Source: Volvox africanus (taxonomy: Eukaryota; Chlorophyta; Chlorophyceae; Chlamydomonadales; Volvocaceae). From it: a stretch of 64,000 nt of DNA. A program made the position numbers and the translations under genes. This document shows, piece by piece, positions 1-13,600 of the stretch; positions within the stretch are counted from its first letter, which is position 1; the number at the start of each line of letters is the position of its first letter. The notes under the pieces are model-generated. The model saw nothing but the letters and a program-made list of their open reading frames with translations, did no database searches and was not told the DNA's origin. The stretch lies in assembly GCA_030268105.1 (NCBI GenBank), contig BSDZ01000086.1, forward strand, positions 3,178,501 through 3,242,500, read 5' to 3'.

Positions 1-1
1 T

Positions 2-3000
2 GCTGCCGGTGCATCTATAGGGTGTTCCCTACCAAGCAGAAGTCGTTTAGCCAGCGTCGTTTCTGCGGACGGCAAAGTACCCGCTGCTTTCTTCGAGGAT
101 TGGAAGTCAGATCCCAATCTGGGATTCAACCGGGACGCTGCATCACGAAGCGGTTCCTCACGGCACGCTATCCGTGCGGCCCTGCAGAACAATGACGACG
201 AGGCCGCACCCGGAGCTGCATCAGCCGCTTCTGGCGCCTGTACTGTTGGTGGCCCTGTTTTAAGCCGTGCGCGCCGAGGCTCCCTCGTCTTCCCTCGCAT
301 AAGTGACCTGCAGCTGCAGCAGTCGCCGCTGTCAATGTCCCCATCTGGGGCCATTTCAACGCCGATGATGTCACAACCCGGGATAGACCCGCGGGCTGCC
401 GCCTGGCGGCAGGAGCACTCACCGGTCTACTTCCCGTACAGGGAGTTGCGGGTAAGTTGCCGAGATCACAAGGCGCTTACCCCCGCGTGGACTGGGTCAT
501 TTAGTGTTACCGTTGTTTGTTGGCTTCACACCGTCATCGGCCTTGCGGGCCACCCGAATCAATTCCTTTCTGCAGCCGCTGCCTACTTACCCCCTCCCCC
601 TTTCAATGCCCTCACCGTGCCTCCCTCTGTGTGTCGGTATGTCCGATACCACAAGACGTTCACCTCTCCGCAACACCCCGCGGAGGTGGCCAGCTCCAGT
701 CCAACACGCGCATGCCACACCAACATCCCGTTGCCGGCCCCGTTGGGGACGAGCACTCCGGCGCTGCCGGCGGGCGTTACCGGGTTCTGCGGCAGCGTCG
801 GCCGGGGCCGGGTGCTGGCGGTACCGGCCGGCCGGCGAAGGCTGTCCGTCAGTACGTCGCTAACCCTCCGCCCCTCGGATGCGTCTGCCATGGAGACGGC
901 AGCCTCACCATCGTACCATGCCACGCGCTCTTCTAATGACCTGCATCCGCCAGCAGCTGCTCCGGCAGCGTCGGGGCTGGCGACCACCACCGCCTCAATG
1001 CACGGAAGCGGAGCATCGACTGACTCTGGCGCGCTCGAGCCTGTCGGACCGCCCTGCATCGCCAGCACCTCCCGCCTGGGTCGGGTCCAGGATGTTCATC
1101 CGTCCGACAACGACAACCCGGGCGCCATGGTTAGCGCTGGATCCTTCGACTCCGTCCAGATAACCAGCGGTATCAGCTCCGGACACATAGCGGCAAACGG
1201 CGGAGGCTTCAACTCCGCGGAGGGGCCGTCGCAACACCGGGTGCCATTCTCTTCGGAGGTCATCCTGACGGAGGTAACGGCGGCGATGGGGTCGGATGTT
1301 CTCAACCGGGGGGAGATCGACCCGTCAAAAGGCTGTGAAGAAAGCCTGGACAATGGGGGGCTGCCGCAGCCGTCGACCATCACTTTCTCGAGTCGCCGCC
1401 GCGGCGGCAGTGGTGCGGGCGCTGTCACCTTCTCATCCGTTGCCGCCGCAGCTGAAATGCAGCTGCCATCGAATATTCTCGGTGACCCCATGCTGCTGCC
1501 GATGGTGCTCGGTGTGGCTGGGCGCAGCCGCTCCGGGAGCGTGCGCCGGGGACCAGGTGGGGAAGGGTGGGGTGAGGTGGAGGGTGACGGGATGGAGGGA
1601 GCTCCATGCACGAGCATTGCCCACACCACCTTCAAATGTCTCTGGTTCCCGCTGCAGCTCTTTGACCCAGACGCGGCACCTTCGTCAACCTACAGGAGAT
1701 CAGCCGGTGGCCTGATCAGGGTTGATAGCTACTAGCGCGGAATGTAGAGTCGCGGGTTTACAGAGCTGCGGCTTCGGGTAGCCAGTTTCACTTCGCACCG
1801 TCGCGCCAGCAGCGGAGCCTGACTTGAGATGTTTCATATAACTGGCACGTAACCTGTCCTTATAGATCCGCCAAGTCTCTTCCGTCCCACACCCGTCTTC
1901 TTCTCCTCTGGCTGTCATCTAGCTCCTGAACTGATCTCAAACGCCGGACCGTCCACCCCGGTATCGTCTCCCTTGCGGTCCAAAGGTAACCGCGCCATGG
2001 ACTTTCTGCGACGGCTACACTGCCGTGGCGGCGGCGGTGGCGGCGGTGGCGGTGCCGTGGTAGCTGGCAGCTGCCTGGATTCTCAGGCGCCCTCAATGAC
2101 CGGCCCCGCTGCCGGTGCCTTTGCCCGCCGCACCAGCTGCTACTTCGGGGAAGAGTCCATGCCCAACGGAAGTAACGGTTTGCCAGGTGGGAGTTAGCGT
2201 CCATCCGTTCGAAGCCACTCGGGGGTGAGGGGCGGGGGTGAGGGGTAATGCAACAATCACAACCAGAGTGAAGGGCTAGGCCTGATTAGGTCTGGGCGGG
2301 GAATATCCGGCGCCGCTCTACCCCCTTACAAGAGTAGCAAAGTCGCCCCTATCAGTGAACTAGCAGACCAACGAACAAGTTTTCCTTGGCGCAAGCGTCT
2401 GTCTGCATAACTGGCAGACGCAAAGTCCGGACGCCAGCCGACCTCGCTTCGCCCAAGTTGAATTCAAGGGCGATCTCTCTATCACCCGCTTCCCTAGGTG
2501 AGGACGGTGCCGACCTCCTTTCCACCTCATGCACTGCGCCGCCGGGACCCGGGTCCTTCATCCGCCTGGATGGCAGCGCCGCCAAGCTGCAATTCCTCGA
2601 AACGTGTATATCGTACCTGTCGTACATGCAACGACTGTGGCACCTGACGGATAGCGGACATCAAAATGCCGTACTGATTCACCGGTGAGTTCTGGAGCTG
2701 CAGGGAGCACGGTGGAGGAGGAAGATGGCTTCCATCCAAGGGGGGGGGGAAGGGTCAGGCCCCGTTATGGCGCTGCGGTGGGGCACTGGGAGGAGGCGTA
2801 GGGCCTCTTTTCATGTCCACTACCATTTTACGATATGACAAACAACATGTATTTCGCCAGCAGTACACGTCCGTCAGCATACCGTGTCCCGGCCCCCATT
2901 CATACGCTCCTTTCCCTCCCCCGCAGCGGCCTGAGACTGCGGGTGGGTATCCACACAGGCCTCACATCTCCCTCCGAGATCGCGCTCAACCGGGCGACGG

Positions 3001-6000
3001 GGCGAACGGCCTACTCGGGGGCGTTTCTGGCGTTGGCGAGGGAGGTGTCGAATGCGGGACCGGGCGGCTGCATCATGCTGTCAGAGATGGCACGGAGGCG
3101 GCTGGTGGCGCGGGTGCGAGCCTCTGGGTGGATAGCAAAAGGGGGACCGGGGAGCGGTCACTGCGCTTCCTTGGGTTTCAGATGTTTCGTTCGCGGGGAA
3201 AAGGTTGGGTGGGGATTGTGCGCTTGAAGGCACCCATGCGGGGCTCCCGATGCAGAGGAGGTCAGTAAACTGCGCGCCGTTGAAGCACAATCTGGGTATC
3301 GACCCCTTTAGATGTCGCCGAGTCGCCCCGCAATCATCACTACCACCACCCCCGGCCACCATCACCGCAGGGCGCCTTCAAGCCGGGAAGCCTGCTGGGT
3401 TGCCTTTACATGGGTAACTATTCCGTCTCCTGCCCCGTGGCGTCTGAGATCCACGAACCCTGTCTTCGTCGGACTTCATGGGGACATAAATGCCCGGGGG
3501 CGACGTCGCGTCCAGGCGGCCTTGGCGGCGGCGGCGGTGGTAGTGCCGCTGCCTTCGGAATCGTGTGCGAGACGGCGGACTCGGGAACGACTCTTGGTTC
3601 CCTTCCTGCCACAGGCACGGGCTGCAGCAGCAGTGCAGCTGCCACACCCGCCACCACGCTCCCGGAGTGGCTCCGCGGGGCGCCACCGGGTCTGGCTTTG
3701 TACCAGGTGGTGGGGGGCGTGGCGGACCTGTTCACGGCACGCTGGGTGCTGCAGCCGCAGCTAAAGCGATGCGGCCCCTGCCAGCTCCTGGGCACTCCGG
3801 AGGCGCCGATGCGTGGCGGCGGCCTGGCCGTGGCGGAGGTGCAGGTGCAGGTGAGTCATGTGTGCCAGTGAGCTGGTCCCACCAGCTTCCTGGCAAGACC
3901 TGTTCCGTATGTAGTTTCCCTTGGCGCCTGAACACCCGACGCATGTCTGAACACAGTCCGCCGTGCCCCCCTGCTGACCTGCGCCGTGCCCTTTGTGTCG
4001 TACCGATCGCTGCTTCTGTCATAACACCAGGGCATCAATGCCATAATGGCGTGGAATTTGGAACTTGGCTCGGAGGCGCTGGGACTGTGTTGGGCGGCTT
4101 TTCAGCGCCTGGCGACGGCAAGGTACTCCGGGGGAGGCGGTGGCGGCGCCAATCGGGGCTTGTACTTCAGCTCCGATGACATCGACGACACCGCCAACAC
4201 CGCCGTATCAACCGGTGGTTGCGGCGGCAGCCGGGAGAGTCACGGCTGTGGCGGCTGCGGAGGCACGGCTGCAGCCGTTGTGTCCTCACCTTCCAATTTC
4301 GGAGGTGGCGGCTTTCTGTCCACAGGTCGGATGTTGGTGGTTTCGGAGGACGCGATGACGGTACTGGCCTGGGCCGTCGACGCGCAAACAGTGCTTGCAC
4401 GACTGCCTTGGCGGGATGAGCTGCTGGTGCACGACTTCTGTGCGGAGGTGGCGGTCAGCCGCAACGCCTGGGAGGGTGCGGTCGCAGCGGGGGATACTTC
4501 CAAGGCGGCGGCGGTTCCCGTCACTGCCGCAGCGGCGCCCTCGCCCTCGACTCCGGTCTCCACTAAATCCTTTCATTCTCGGCAACTGTCCGGCGGCCTC
4601 CTGTCCGGTGCCCGTGCCCGCCTGGGGCTGCCGGCACTGAGCTCCAAAGTCCGGCGGGCAGCGTCGCCGCTGCTTGCGCCTGCGGCGGCGATGATGGCAG
4701 CGGCGATGCCGCCTATATCGCAACGTTTACCGTCTCAGCCGCCCGCTGTCAGTGCCATTGCACTCGCCAAAGTTATCTCTGGCAGTAACTGTGGTGATGG
4801 CGGCGGCGGCAGTGGTGGTGTCATCATGAAAAGGATGGCTTCGATTCGGAGCGCTTCGGGGAGCGATTTGGAGCCTTCCCCAAGGATCCCGATGAAAGCC
4901 GCATCCGTGGATGGAGCGACGCAGCCGCTGCGCCCGCTGAGCCCCATAGCCGGCAGCAGTAGGGTCGAAGGCTCTGAGCGCTTTCGCAGTGACCTTTCGG
5001 CGCGCTCTGATCGAAACGTGCGGTCCGCCTGTGGCGGCGTCAAGGGCTCCCGGAACGAAGAGGGCTCGGAGTCCGCTGGGGCCGCTGGGGCCAGCGTTGG
5101 GGGTACCGCAGCTTGTGTGCATCTGCCATCAGACATCATCCGACTGAACAGTTGGGACTGCGGCATGGATGCCCATGTAGTCGCGGGTGGTGGTGACGGG
5201 AATAGTGTTGACGCGGGCGGTGGTATGGGCAGTGCAAGAGACCCAACACCTTGGCAAGTTTTAGGTCCGCGAAATTGGACTGAAAAATTACTGAATTCGA
5301 GTTTTCCCGACAACAACAAAAAAGCAGTTAACTCGAGAACGCCGCCAATGCCCATTCCGGTCAGTGGCATTGACAGGACGCAAAGGAACAACAGCAATTG
5401 CGGTGCTGCCGCCGCCGCCGCCGCAGCAGCAGCAGCAGCAGCAGGAGTAGCAGTAGTTGGTGCGGCACCCGTTGCGCTTGGTCCGCTTGTGGGTTCTGTC
5501 ACCGCATGTTCCCTGATGAAGCTGCCGCCTGATGCGTCACAGCTGGCCGCTGCCACAAACGCAGGAAGCAGACCTGATAGCGGTGATCACAATCGACTGC
5601 AATTTCCGCAACCTATTGCCACGGCGTTGTCGGACTTGCCGGTGCCACGAACGCAGGCAATGACGGGTCTTGGGGGGTTGCTGCTGGCGTCATATCCCTT
5701 GGCGCCGGCCCCAGAGCTGCCTCCGCCAGGCCAGATGCTGGTTTCCTGGATGTCGATGCAGCAGCGCGGGCCGGACACCGGCGGCACGCCGCAGGACGCC
5801 GCAGCTTGCAGTAACGCATCAATGCGGTCACGCAGCTGTAGCAGCGCAACCTGGAGGATACATAACATGGCGCAGGCCACATCGCCCACGGGGGCGTTGA
5901 TCTCTGAAGCGGTCGTTGCCGCCTGTCCTGCCACCGCCACTGTCGGCACCAGCACGACCTTCACCTCCGTCGCTGGATCTTCGCTGGGCGCGCAGCCGGT

Positions 6001-8413
6001 GCTGTCAACCTCCCCAAACGCAGCGGGGCTTCAGCCGACCTCCAGGAACAGGCCAGGGAATAGAAGCTGGGCACGGCAGGTGGCGAGCAATACGGATGGC
6101 GCTGTATCCGGCGGGGGCGGCAGATTATTGGAGCTGACGGCGGCGTTGGAGGTGAACGAGCCGGCTGTGTGTCGGATGGAGCTCACAAACCCGCTGGTGC
6201 AGTCAGCGGCGGCGCTGGCGGCGTCGGGAGGTGGCGGCATCTCGCCGGGTTCAGATATGGTGGTGCTGTTTCGTGGCCTGAGGCTGCGGATTGGCATGGA
6301 CGTGGGATGGCTGCAGGTGGGCGGTAGGGGACCGGTATGGGGGCTGGAACCGCATCCGGGAGTAGAAGCACTGCATGACTGCGCACCATAGGGCAGAAAG
6401 GGGCGGATTAGAAGAGGCTGTGGACATGAAGTTCAGGAGAACGCGAATGCCCAGATTGATGCTGGGGAAGAGATAGGGCCATTACGCGGTGAGGTCCATT
6501 TCCATGTTTCGTATGGAAACAATACGACCTGCTTTTATTTGAATCCATTTCCATTGCGACACGTCACTTGGCGGGATGATATCAATTTTTGGCAGAGGCG
6601 GGCATTGACCTTTTTCCTGACACTACCAAGAGAGTGGAACACTGCGTCCTATCCTGATGTAGCCGCTGCTGCCGATGTAGCCGTACCCTATCAACCAAAT
6701 CTCGTGTCATCTAACGGAACCAAGTTAACCAACTCCACCCCCTCCCCCTTCGCGCCGCACCCCGCACCCCAAATGATAACTCCAGGGAACGCTGTCCAAG
6801 GTCTCGGGCCGCATCATCTACCGTGGCCGACCAGTGCAACGCGCCCGGCGAATCGCCAGTATGGCTAAGGCAGGCCAGGTGCTGTGCAGCCGAGAGCTGG
6901 TGGCAGCGCTGACACCAGCTACTAGGACTGCCGCGGCAACTGTGGCTGGACTTGCAGCCGGTGTGTTCGGCAGGAGCTCTGCTGCAGGTGCGTCCAACTG
7001 TCTGTCTGTCTGTCTGTCTGCTTTATAACCTACGAATCTAGTCCCGGCCAGATGTTGCAAATGTCCAACAGTTGTACCGTTGTACTCTGCCGTTCTATTA
7101 CCCAACGACACCCTATGCAAGCAACACAGGCATTTACACGAGTGCATGCCAACGTGCCAGCCTAGCGTCCGACACACAACTCACAGCCCGCCAAGCGCAG
7201 CAGCACCAAGTGCACCAACAGCAGCTTGCTCAACAATTGCAGCAAAGCGCTATGGCTGGTGCGCCGGCGGCCGTGGCGTCAGCGGCGTCCCCAGCGGCTG
7301 AGGCTCGCGGCCGACCCTCACCATCACGAGCGCTGTCGTCGCCGTCACCACTGCTGCCGCTATCACCGCTTCCATCGCCGTCAATGTCACCGTCGCCGCT
7401 GCTGTCGCCACCGCCGCCATCAGGGGGCTCAAGGACAGGGTCGCCTATGCGACTGTCAGGACTGTTCACACGCCAATCGCTACAGCTGGCGTCGGGCCAA
7501 AATTGCAAGTAAGACCAATGGCCCACTACTGTTACTGCTACAGCCGCGCCTCCTGGATTTATATTAGCAATTAATGTGTGTTTTCCTGCTGAGATGCTAC
7601 TGCTGTAGTGTTATTTACAGGCGATATGTATTCGGTGCTCCCAGGGTCAACGACACGAGATCTGCTGCGCCCCCTGCGACATCCTCCCCGTTCCCAAAAC
7701 AGAAACCTTCAACCGGGAGGATATGCAACCGTAGGGCCCGGATCCGGAGCTGATGCGGCGGGGCAGCAGCAACAGCACCTGCGTGACACGGGAGACCTAA
7801 TGTGCACGTCGTACGTTATGGGATGTACCGTGCGGCTGCGGGTCGAGCAGGTGGGTATCCGGAAGGGCTGATGGTTCACGCGGGCATCACATGTTGCAGT
7901 TCAGGCGCGCCGCGCAGGCCGTTGGGCACATGAACTCTCTCTTGGCCCCCGAAACAATCTGCAGCATTTGCAATTGAGTCTTATAAGCTGAACCCTGACA
8001 ATCGGATGACTTTGTGCACACATTCATCATCCGTATGCAGCGGGAATAGCCACCTAACAGATTTGTGCATCTCCTTTACTCCTTGCCTTTGACACCAACC
8101 GAACGGATAGATCGCGACGCCGGGGAAGCAGCATGGCATGTTCCTTCTGGCATGGCAACGGGTGGAACCCGATGAAGAACAGCAACACTCGCAGCAACCG
8201 CATATGCGAGACCAATACCAGCAGCAGCAGCAGCAGCAGCGCCCTCCTCAACCCAAACCGCAGCAGCACCAGCAGGCTGGCCGTCGGTCCCAGCTGCAGC
8301 CAAGTCGATCTCAGCCCCATGTCCACTCCCAACCCCAATCAGAGCCGCTCACATCGAGTACTGAAAATGCAGCCAGTGGGTCAGCTCCAGGTTTTCCGAC
8401 GCTGTACGAGTAA
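2..8413 (+). CDS. Tandem adenylate/guanylate cyclase-homology protein (5' partial, several exons unresolved)
   Basis: A large spliced gene cut by the left edge. Resolved exons are <2-451, one ending at 2684, 2927-3113, one ending at 3850, 4031-6316, 6786-6987 and probably 7130-7508; these junctions keep frame. The end near 8413 is a guess. Two class III cyclase-homology units are visible. Unit 1 (2927-3113) has the core strand RGLRLRVGIHTGL followed by ALAREVSNAGPGGCIMLSE. Unit 2 starts at 4031 with INAIMAWNLELGSEAL, has RGLRLRIGMDVG just before 6316, and continues with SGRIIYRGRPVQRARRIAS after 6786. The layout follows a cyclase family expanded in volvocine algae (remembered, not searched). 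The region between the halves of unit 2 is a roughly 600-residue Ala/Gly/Ser linker. The usual transition-state Asn is Ala in unit 1 and Gln in unit 2, so catalysis is doubtful. The family is well supported; the exact gene model is not. Confidence 0.6.
5404..5441 (+). repeat. GCC/GCA trinucleotide run coding poly-alanine
   Basis: A run of GCC then GCA codons inside the 4031-6316 cyclase exon encodes about 14 alanines. The frame stays open on both sides, so it is a coding homopolymer of the kind common in volvocine proteins. Confidence 0.9.
6998..7020. repeat. CTGT tetranucleotide microsatellite
   Basis: Nearly six copies of a CTGT unit lie just inside the intron that starts at 6988 in the cyclase gene. 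A simple sequence repeat with no coding role. Confidence 0.9.
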
Positions 8414-9270
8414 GAAGGGTGTTAACGGCTTTTCATGACTTTGCGATCTTCCCGACTAATCTTCCCCCCAAATCCTGTCCAAGTCATACTCTGTATGTAC
8501 TCGGCGGTGCTTAAAAATCATTATACGAAGCGTCACTGTACTGAAGATGGGTTTTGATGTGCGCGCTGACAATAGTGCGAGGATGGGGGACGAGTCGGTT
8601 CCAGTCGGCTACATATGCTACTGCTTAGGGTGCCATTTCCCTAGTTGCTAGTCATTTAATGTTTTTCATGCTTTCATGCTGCCTTTAGGAACATATATTG
8701 AGTATTGACATAGTTTGTTACACAACCACGCGATCGGTCAAGCATCTCGGACCCCATATGGCATGATAGAGATCCCAGGGGAATACGCTGGGTAGGCAGA
8801 ATGGCGAGGCAGCTTGTGAGGGATGCGCTTGCATTATGGACGCATATCACACACCTGCCCATTGGCATATGATACCTGCAGGGCCGTGCAAAGGTGTTAG
8901 GTTTCCATATTAATGATATTGATGAATCACGTGAACTGAATAACTCCAACTGCGGCACATTGACCCTTCGATAATGTGAAAGCACGCATTGTGATTGGTG
9001 AGCAGGTTCTGCATCATGACAACGGCAATTCCTTAGCGAGGCGTGTATTTGCAAATGGCCGCCTAAGACGTTTATTGGCCCGCGGCGTCGATGCGTTTCA
9101 TAGAAGCTCTTTAGCTAATCAATAGCGTCTAGCTGCTTGGCATCCTAGCAGCGGAATACAAGGTATTTAAGCAGCCTATCCTGCAGGGTCAATTTGACGC
9201 CATCATGCATCATTCGTAGCTGCAATTCTCGGCGGTTCATGATGGAACAGGGATCGTTATGGGTGTCAGG
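8414..9270. other. No gene recognised
   Basis: About 860 bp after the probable cyclase 3' end. Base composition is more AT-rich than in the exons. The open frames found are short and resemble no family I know. Probably 3' UTR plus spacer. Confidence 0.4.
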
Positions 9271-9912
9271 TCTTGATGGCAGTAGACTCCTGGTTTAATA
9301 GACACATTCAGTGCGGGTACTCTATTACCCCCCGTCTCAAGCTGTCGGAACTTAACCCGTGTTCCAACTCCACGTCTACAGATTGCACTGCCGTTTTCAG
9401 GTCCGATCCTCCCCAATACCGTGGTGTTCGTACGCCGTGTTCTTTGGTATATCCACCCCTCCTACGTGGAAGGATGAAGCTGTCGTATTGGGGATGGTAG
9501 CTCCTGCATTGATTCGGCATGTTAAATTATCTCGTGTTAGGACACCTGGGCTTCAATGGGGTATTCAAGAGCCGTTCCGTTGCCATCAAGTAAGCGTGTT
9601 GATGAGCACACTGCCACAGGTACATTCACCCACGAAATCATAGGGAACATGATGCAAAGCAGTTTTGCTGCGTGGGGTCGATGACAGGCTCCATGTATGG
9701 TGCGAGGTGGTCAAGGAAGACATGTATATACGCATGCGGGAAAATAGTAATGGACAGCTGGTCCAAAGGTGAGCTACGTCACCGCATATTGTCAGTAACA
9801 AACACTCGTGTGGCAGAATCCAAGTCGTTGCGCTTCATATGTGGCTTATAGAAGGTGGCTGCTGTGCTGACACCAGTCCGGCGCTGTTGGCCCACCGGAT
9901 TGGGTTAGGATG
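9271..9912 (+). other. Weak candidate exons of an unknown gene
   Basis: Several short open stretches are bounded by plausible splice sites: GTTAG before 9541, a GTAAGC donor near 9590, CACAG before about 9620, a GTGAGC donor near 9769 and GGCAG near 9818. One path gives a segment starting GVDDRLHVWCEVV, then a final exon ending in TGA at about 9912. More than one frame stays open in places, so I could not choose a single model. If real, it converges on the eS21 gene, whose stop lies 200 bp away. Confidence 0.2.
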
Positions 9913-10092
9913 ATGCTGATACCGATTCTGCATGACTTCATCAACCATGCTGCGTTTGTATATTATGGCCTTTTCCGCTTTCGTTTCCTCAAACCGCACA
10001 AGGGGACTTAGTCTTCTCCTCCATGCTATGTGCAAGTGCCAACTGAGAAAGCAGGTCGTTACGAGAGGCCACATCCAAATGGACGCACTGAG

Positions 10093-10097
10093 TTACA
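10093..10097 (-). terminator. Poly(A) signal TGTAA
   Basis: TGTAA on the minus strand lies 18 bases after the eS21 stop codon. TGTAA is the usual polyadenylation signal of volvocine algae, and the spacing fits. Confidence 0.55.
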
Positions 10098-10114
10098 ATC
10101 TAGGACCGGCCCGC

Positions 10115-10649
10115 TTATTGAACAAACTCCGCCTGCTTCTTCCTCCACATAATATCCAGAGCGGAGTCGCCCTCACCCTGTGCATAAGGATAGGTTCGAA
10201 ATACGGTGGGTTATCGAAGTGCGGACACTAAAACGAAGGGTTCAGGTACACCGCAAGATAAATGTTATATTTCATAATGATAATCATTTCAGACCGTGTC
10301 GCGATGCAATTACCTAGTGGTTTCCAGCGCAAACGCCACTGCAAACTATATCACCCTGTCCCGAAACCAGCTCTTACCATAGCGCGAACATTGCCAGCAA
10401 TTGCAAAAGTACTGAACTGGTTGTTGTACACGCCGTTGGCGTCCAGGTGCCCGATGTTAATCTGCACGCTGGCGTGGTCCTTGGCCGTGATGAGCTTGTT
10501 AGTCCACGCGCTGCAAATTAAGGATATTTAAGATCACATACAATTCAACGCAGGTTTTTCGTAGCCGTCTTATGAGTGCGCCGTCACTGCCCGACCCACC
10601 ACTTGCGCGGGATGTAGAGGTCGACAACCTGGCCTTCGTCGTTGATCAT
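10115..10649 (-). CDS. RPS21: 40S ribosomal protein S21e (eS21)
   Basis: A small-subunit cytosolic ribosomal protein of 81 residues, the normal length for the family (about 81-83). Three exons, 10649-10600, 10510-10378 and 10177-10115, join in frame at GTGGGT and GTAAGA donors and end in TAA. The protein starts [17 protein letters not shown], the family N-terminus, and continues with [18 protein letters not shown] and [20 protein letters not shown], both highly conserved. The ATG at 10649 gives the expected start. A CAG acceptor-like site lies just upstream of it, so the 5' UTR may contain an intron. The exons are too short to appear as long open frames. No oddities in conserved residues were seen. 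Confidence 0.95.
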
Positions 10650-13600
10650 TTTGACGACCTGCCCAAAAACTTCTGGCGGGGGCGTTCACGGGGTGAAAGA
10701 AAGAGTGATAGGAAGGTACTCAAACTTACTGCCACCCCAACGCCCGAAACCACCCTGGAGCTTAGGATTGCATTTTACATGATGCAGACGTTCATGCTGG
10801 CGCTATTTTGATATAGCAATCGTCATTGCTCTGATACAAGGACATACAGATAGTTACTTTCTCCCTCCACCCGCACTTTCACAGCGTCCGCTGGATGCTG
10901 CCCACACCGAGCTTTGACTCCTGACCATCCTGTTTAGTACTAATCCAGACTTATTGATTTCCATAGCAATTATAGCGTCGTTGTAATGAGCATTGTCCAG
11001 TTGCGGCGACGGCGTGCTTAACCTCCTGGAAATCTGTTGCGTGGTCTGTGCATGTTTGGCATCGCGTATGTTGTCTGCAAAGGTACCATGAAAGCAGGCC
11101 GAGGATTACAAAGATACTCCCTGAGAAATACTCAGAGCTGAAGAGTACTTCCACGCTAGATAGTACCTGAGGCCATGCTTATAATGCATTCCATCCAGAC
11201 GAATGGGTGTATGGGTTTAGGGCGATGTGAGCTGTTTGGTATCGGCGTGGGGCGGCTTTTATGCATACTGTACATACCCTACCAAGACAGGTGCGCTTCC
11301 GCGTGCGGCATCAAAACAGCGGTAAGGGGGAGTAAAGGCTGGACAGGTGTTAAACAATTGATACGTAGATGCGGCTGAATGGCTCCAGGGTAGAAGTGGA
11401 AGTAAAAAGGGTTAATCATAGGGAAGCACACGGACATCGTGAATGGAGCTAAGATGGTGCAAAGCGTGCTGATGTGCAATCTACGGGGTCCCAGGGGCAG
11501 TAGCATATGGAAAAACAATGGATCGGGCTTGGGAGTCCATCATTTGTTGGATTATGGGTCATTCTCGGCAGAAACAACATAGCCGGGTGTACAAGGGCCT
11601 TCGCACTTGGCGCCACATCTTCGCTTTCAGTGATATCCTTTAGGCAGTCCCTGCCATGGCACCCAGCTGACACCGTAGAGTATTATTCCATATGAGAGGG
11701 CCGTGCGTCAGTTAAAATGCAGGCGTCGATTTTGCCAAGAACGTAACACAGACATAAGCCCCTGGAGTTCCAGGTTCTACCCCGACTGAGAGCGGGCCAA
11801 AGACCCTAATGTTAAGGGCAGGGTGCCCCCATGTCGATGGACGGTGACGACCCCAATTAAAGTGACCTGCGAGCTGACCAGTAGCGGAGTTGACGCCTTA
11901 GTTGATTCGGCAGATTCCGCTGGATGCTGGTGGTGGGTGCTGAACCTGGGAAAACCACTGATTTCGGAGGAGTCGGCATGGGAGACTGGACGAGGGTGCC
12001 CCGAAACACCGGGGAAGGTAGGGACTGCCAGGTTAGTGGCCACGGGTGATGTACCCCCCTATCCTACACACATAAGCGGGAAACCCTTCCGTCCCCGGGA
12101 AGCTTGCAGCGCACACTTCAACCCTCGGGGAAAAAGTAGCTAGATCGCAACATCCTATTAGCGCAATAATGTAACTCACCCCTCTCTTAGTTACGGGCAA
12201 AGAAGCCTGACTGGATGGACACCGACTCCATGTTTGTAACATCAAGCATATAAACATTGTGTAAATGGGCGACTCATGGTTCCCAGTCTGACGGAGTGGA
12301 CGTCCCTTTGCACATAAGAGTAACGGACAGCAATGCTGACGCCAGGACAGCAGAAAGCCGTCCCCAGTCGCACTGCATAGGAGCATCCCCGTACTGGGAC
12401 GAGATCCTGGTTCACCTCACGCCACAGATGAATTACACAAAAAGCGACGCGCATACAGACAGTGCGTGTCCCCTGCTTGCCTGATTACATGCATACGCCA
12501 TTTCGGCGCGCTTACGCAGAGGAGGCACAATACATGGACTTAGAACTTGCGCTGCAGGACCGCTGCTGGCTGGTCCAATAAGTGAATAATCCGCCATTGC
12601 CAGGGAACCAACAGGACGCGGCCAGTAAGGGGCTTAGGGAGAGAGGCCCACTGAGCGGACAGCGGACGGGAGCGCCACCACTGCAGCGACCACATCATCC
12701 ATCTCAACATACCTCCTAACATTAGCGTTACCTTACTGATTCCACACACCTTTGCTGCCTGAATGCACGCTGGCCCCCCTGGCTTATTGCGGTCATAGGT
12801 CAGCACTTGAAACAACCCCCTAGAAAAAGAAACCTGGGTAGCGGCGTCCAGGCACATAAAGGGCCCCCCTACTATACCATCGCTCTCGCGGCAATCGCCA
12901 TTATTTGCATTATCCGTACACCCTACGCCCCACTCGTGCCAAAGCGCCGCACTGTCTGTTCTCTGTGCAGAGGGGCAGCCACAGCTTTCAAAACAGCCCT
13001 ACGATAACAATGTCCGGACTCCGGCAATTGCAAAAGGCAACCAGCATCTTGAGCGTCGTGAAAAGATGTACGGTGGAGAAAGGTATGTCAATTTGCAGCA
13101 CTTAGGTTAGGTCGCGCCGCACTGTTCAGCTGCCCTCGCCAGACCGAAGCCCCAGCAGAGGCAAGGCTATTAGCACTCTGCACAGTTCCCACCGACACGG
13201 TCGCGAACATAGGCAGTGCACCTCTCCACGAAACCTGGTAGCTTTTGGGACAAGCCAGACAGCTCCAACCAGAAGCATCTGTCGGCAACCTTTCGAATGG
13301 AGGGGGTGCCAGGAAAGAGCACGGGATGAAAAACCGCAGTGCTAGCAGACTAAACTTAAGGACAGCTGGGGCCACAATACGAAGTCCAGGCAAGCACAGC
13401 TTACCCTACCCTAGGCAACTTGCTCAACCCCTACCTACTCCATGTCCTTTAGTGAGCAGCCCCAACAGGCATGCACACGCACACCTCACGGGAATGCATG
13501 AGTGGATAGGGCACATGGAATTGGAGGTGGCGGTTACCGCGTGAATACTATTGCCGCCTCCAGCCGCGTTGGAGGGTAACGACGCCAATTCAACTTAGCC

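Noticed and set aside
583..1068. A 161-codon minus-strand frame with low-complexity Ala/Gly content
   Set aside because: A shadow of the GC-rich plus-strand linker region; no independent support.
335..1735. A 466-codon plus-strand frame
   Set aside because: It crosses the clear GTAAGT donor after 451, which the phase-consistent upstream frame uses. Parts may be real linker exons of the cyclase gene, but it is not a gene of its own.
4046..6391. A 781-codon single-frame gene
   Set aside because: It is the middle exon of the cyclase gene (4031-6316). The bases after 6316 are intron, since the family continues in frame at 6786.
11823..12143. A possible retroelement aspartic protease (ALVDSADS)
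   Set aside because: The catalytic DSG or DTG triplet is absent and no other retroelement domain is present.
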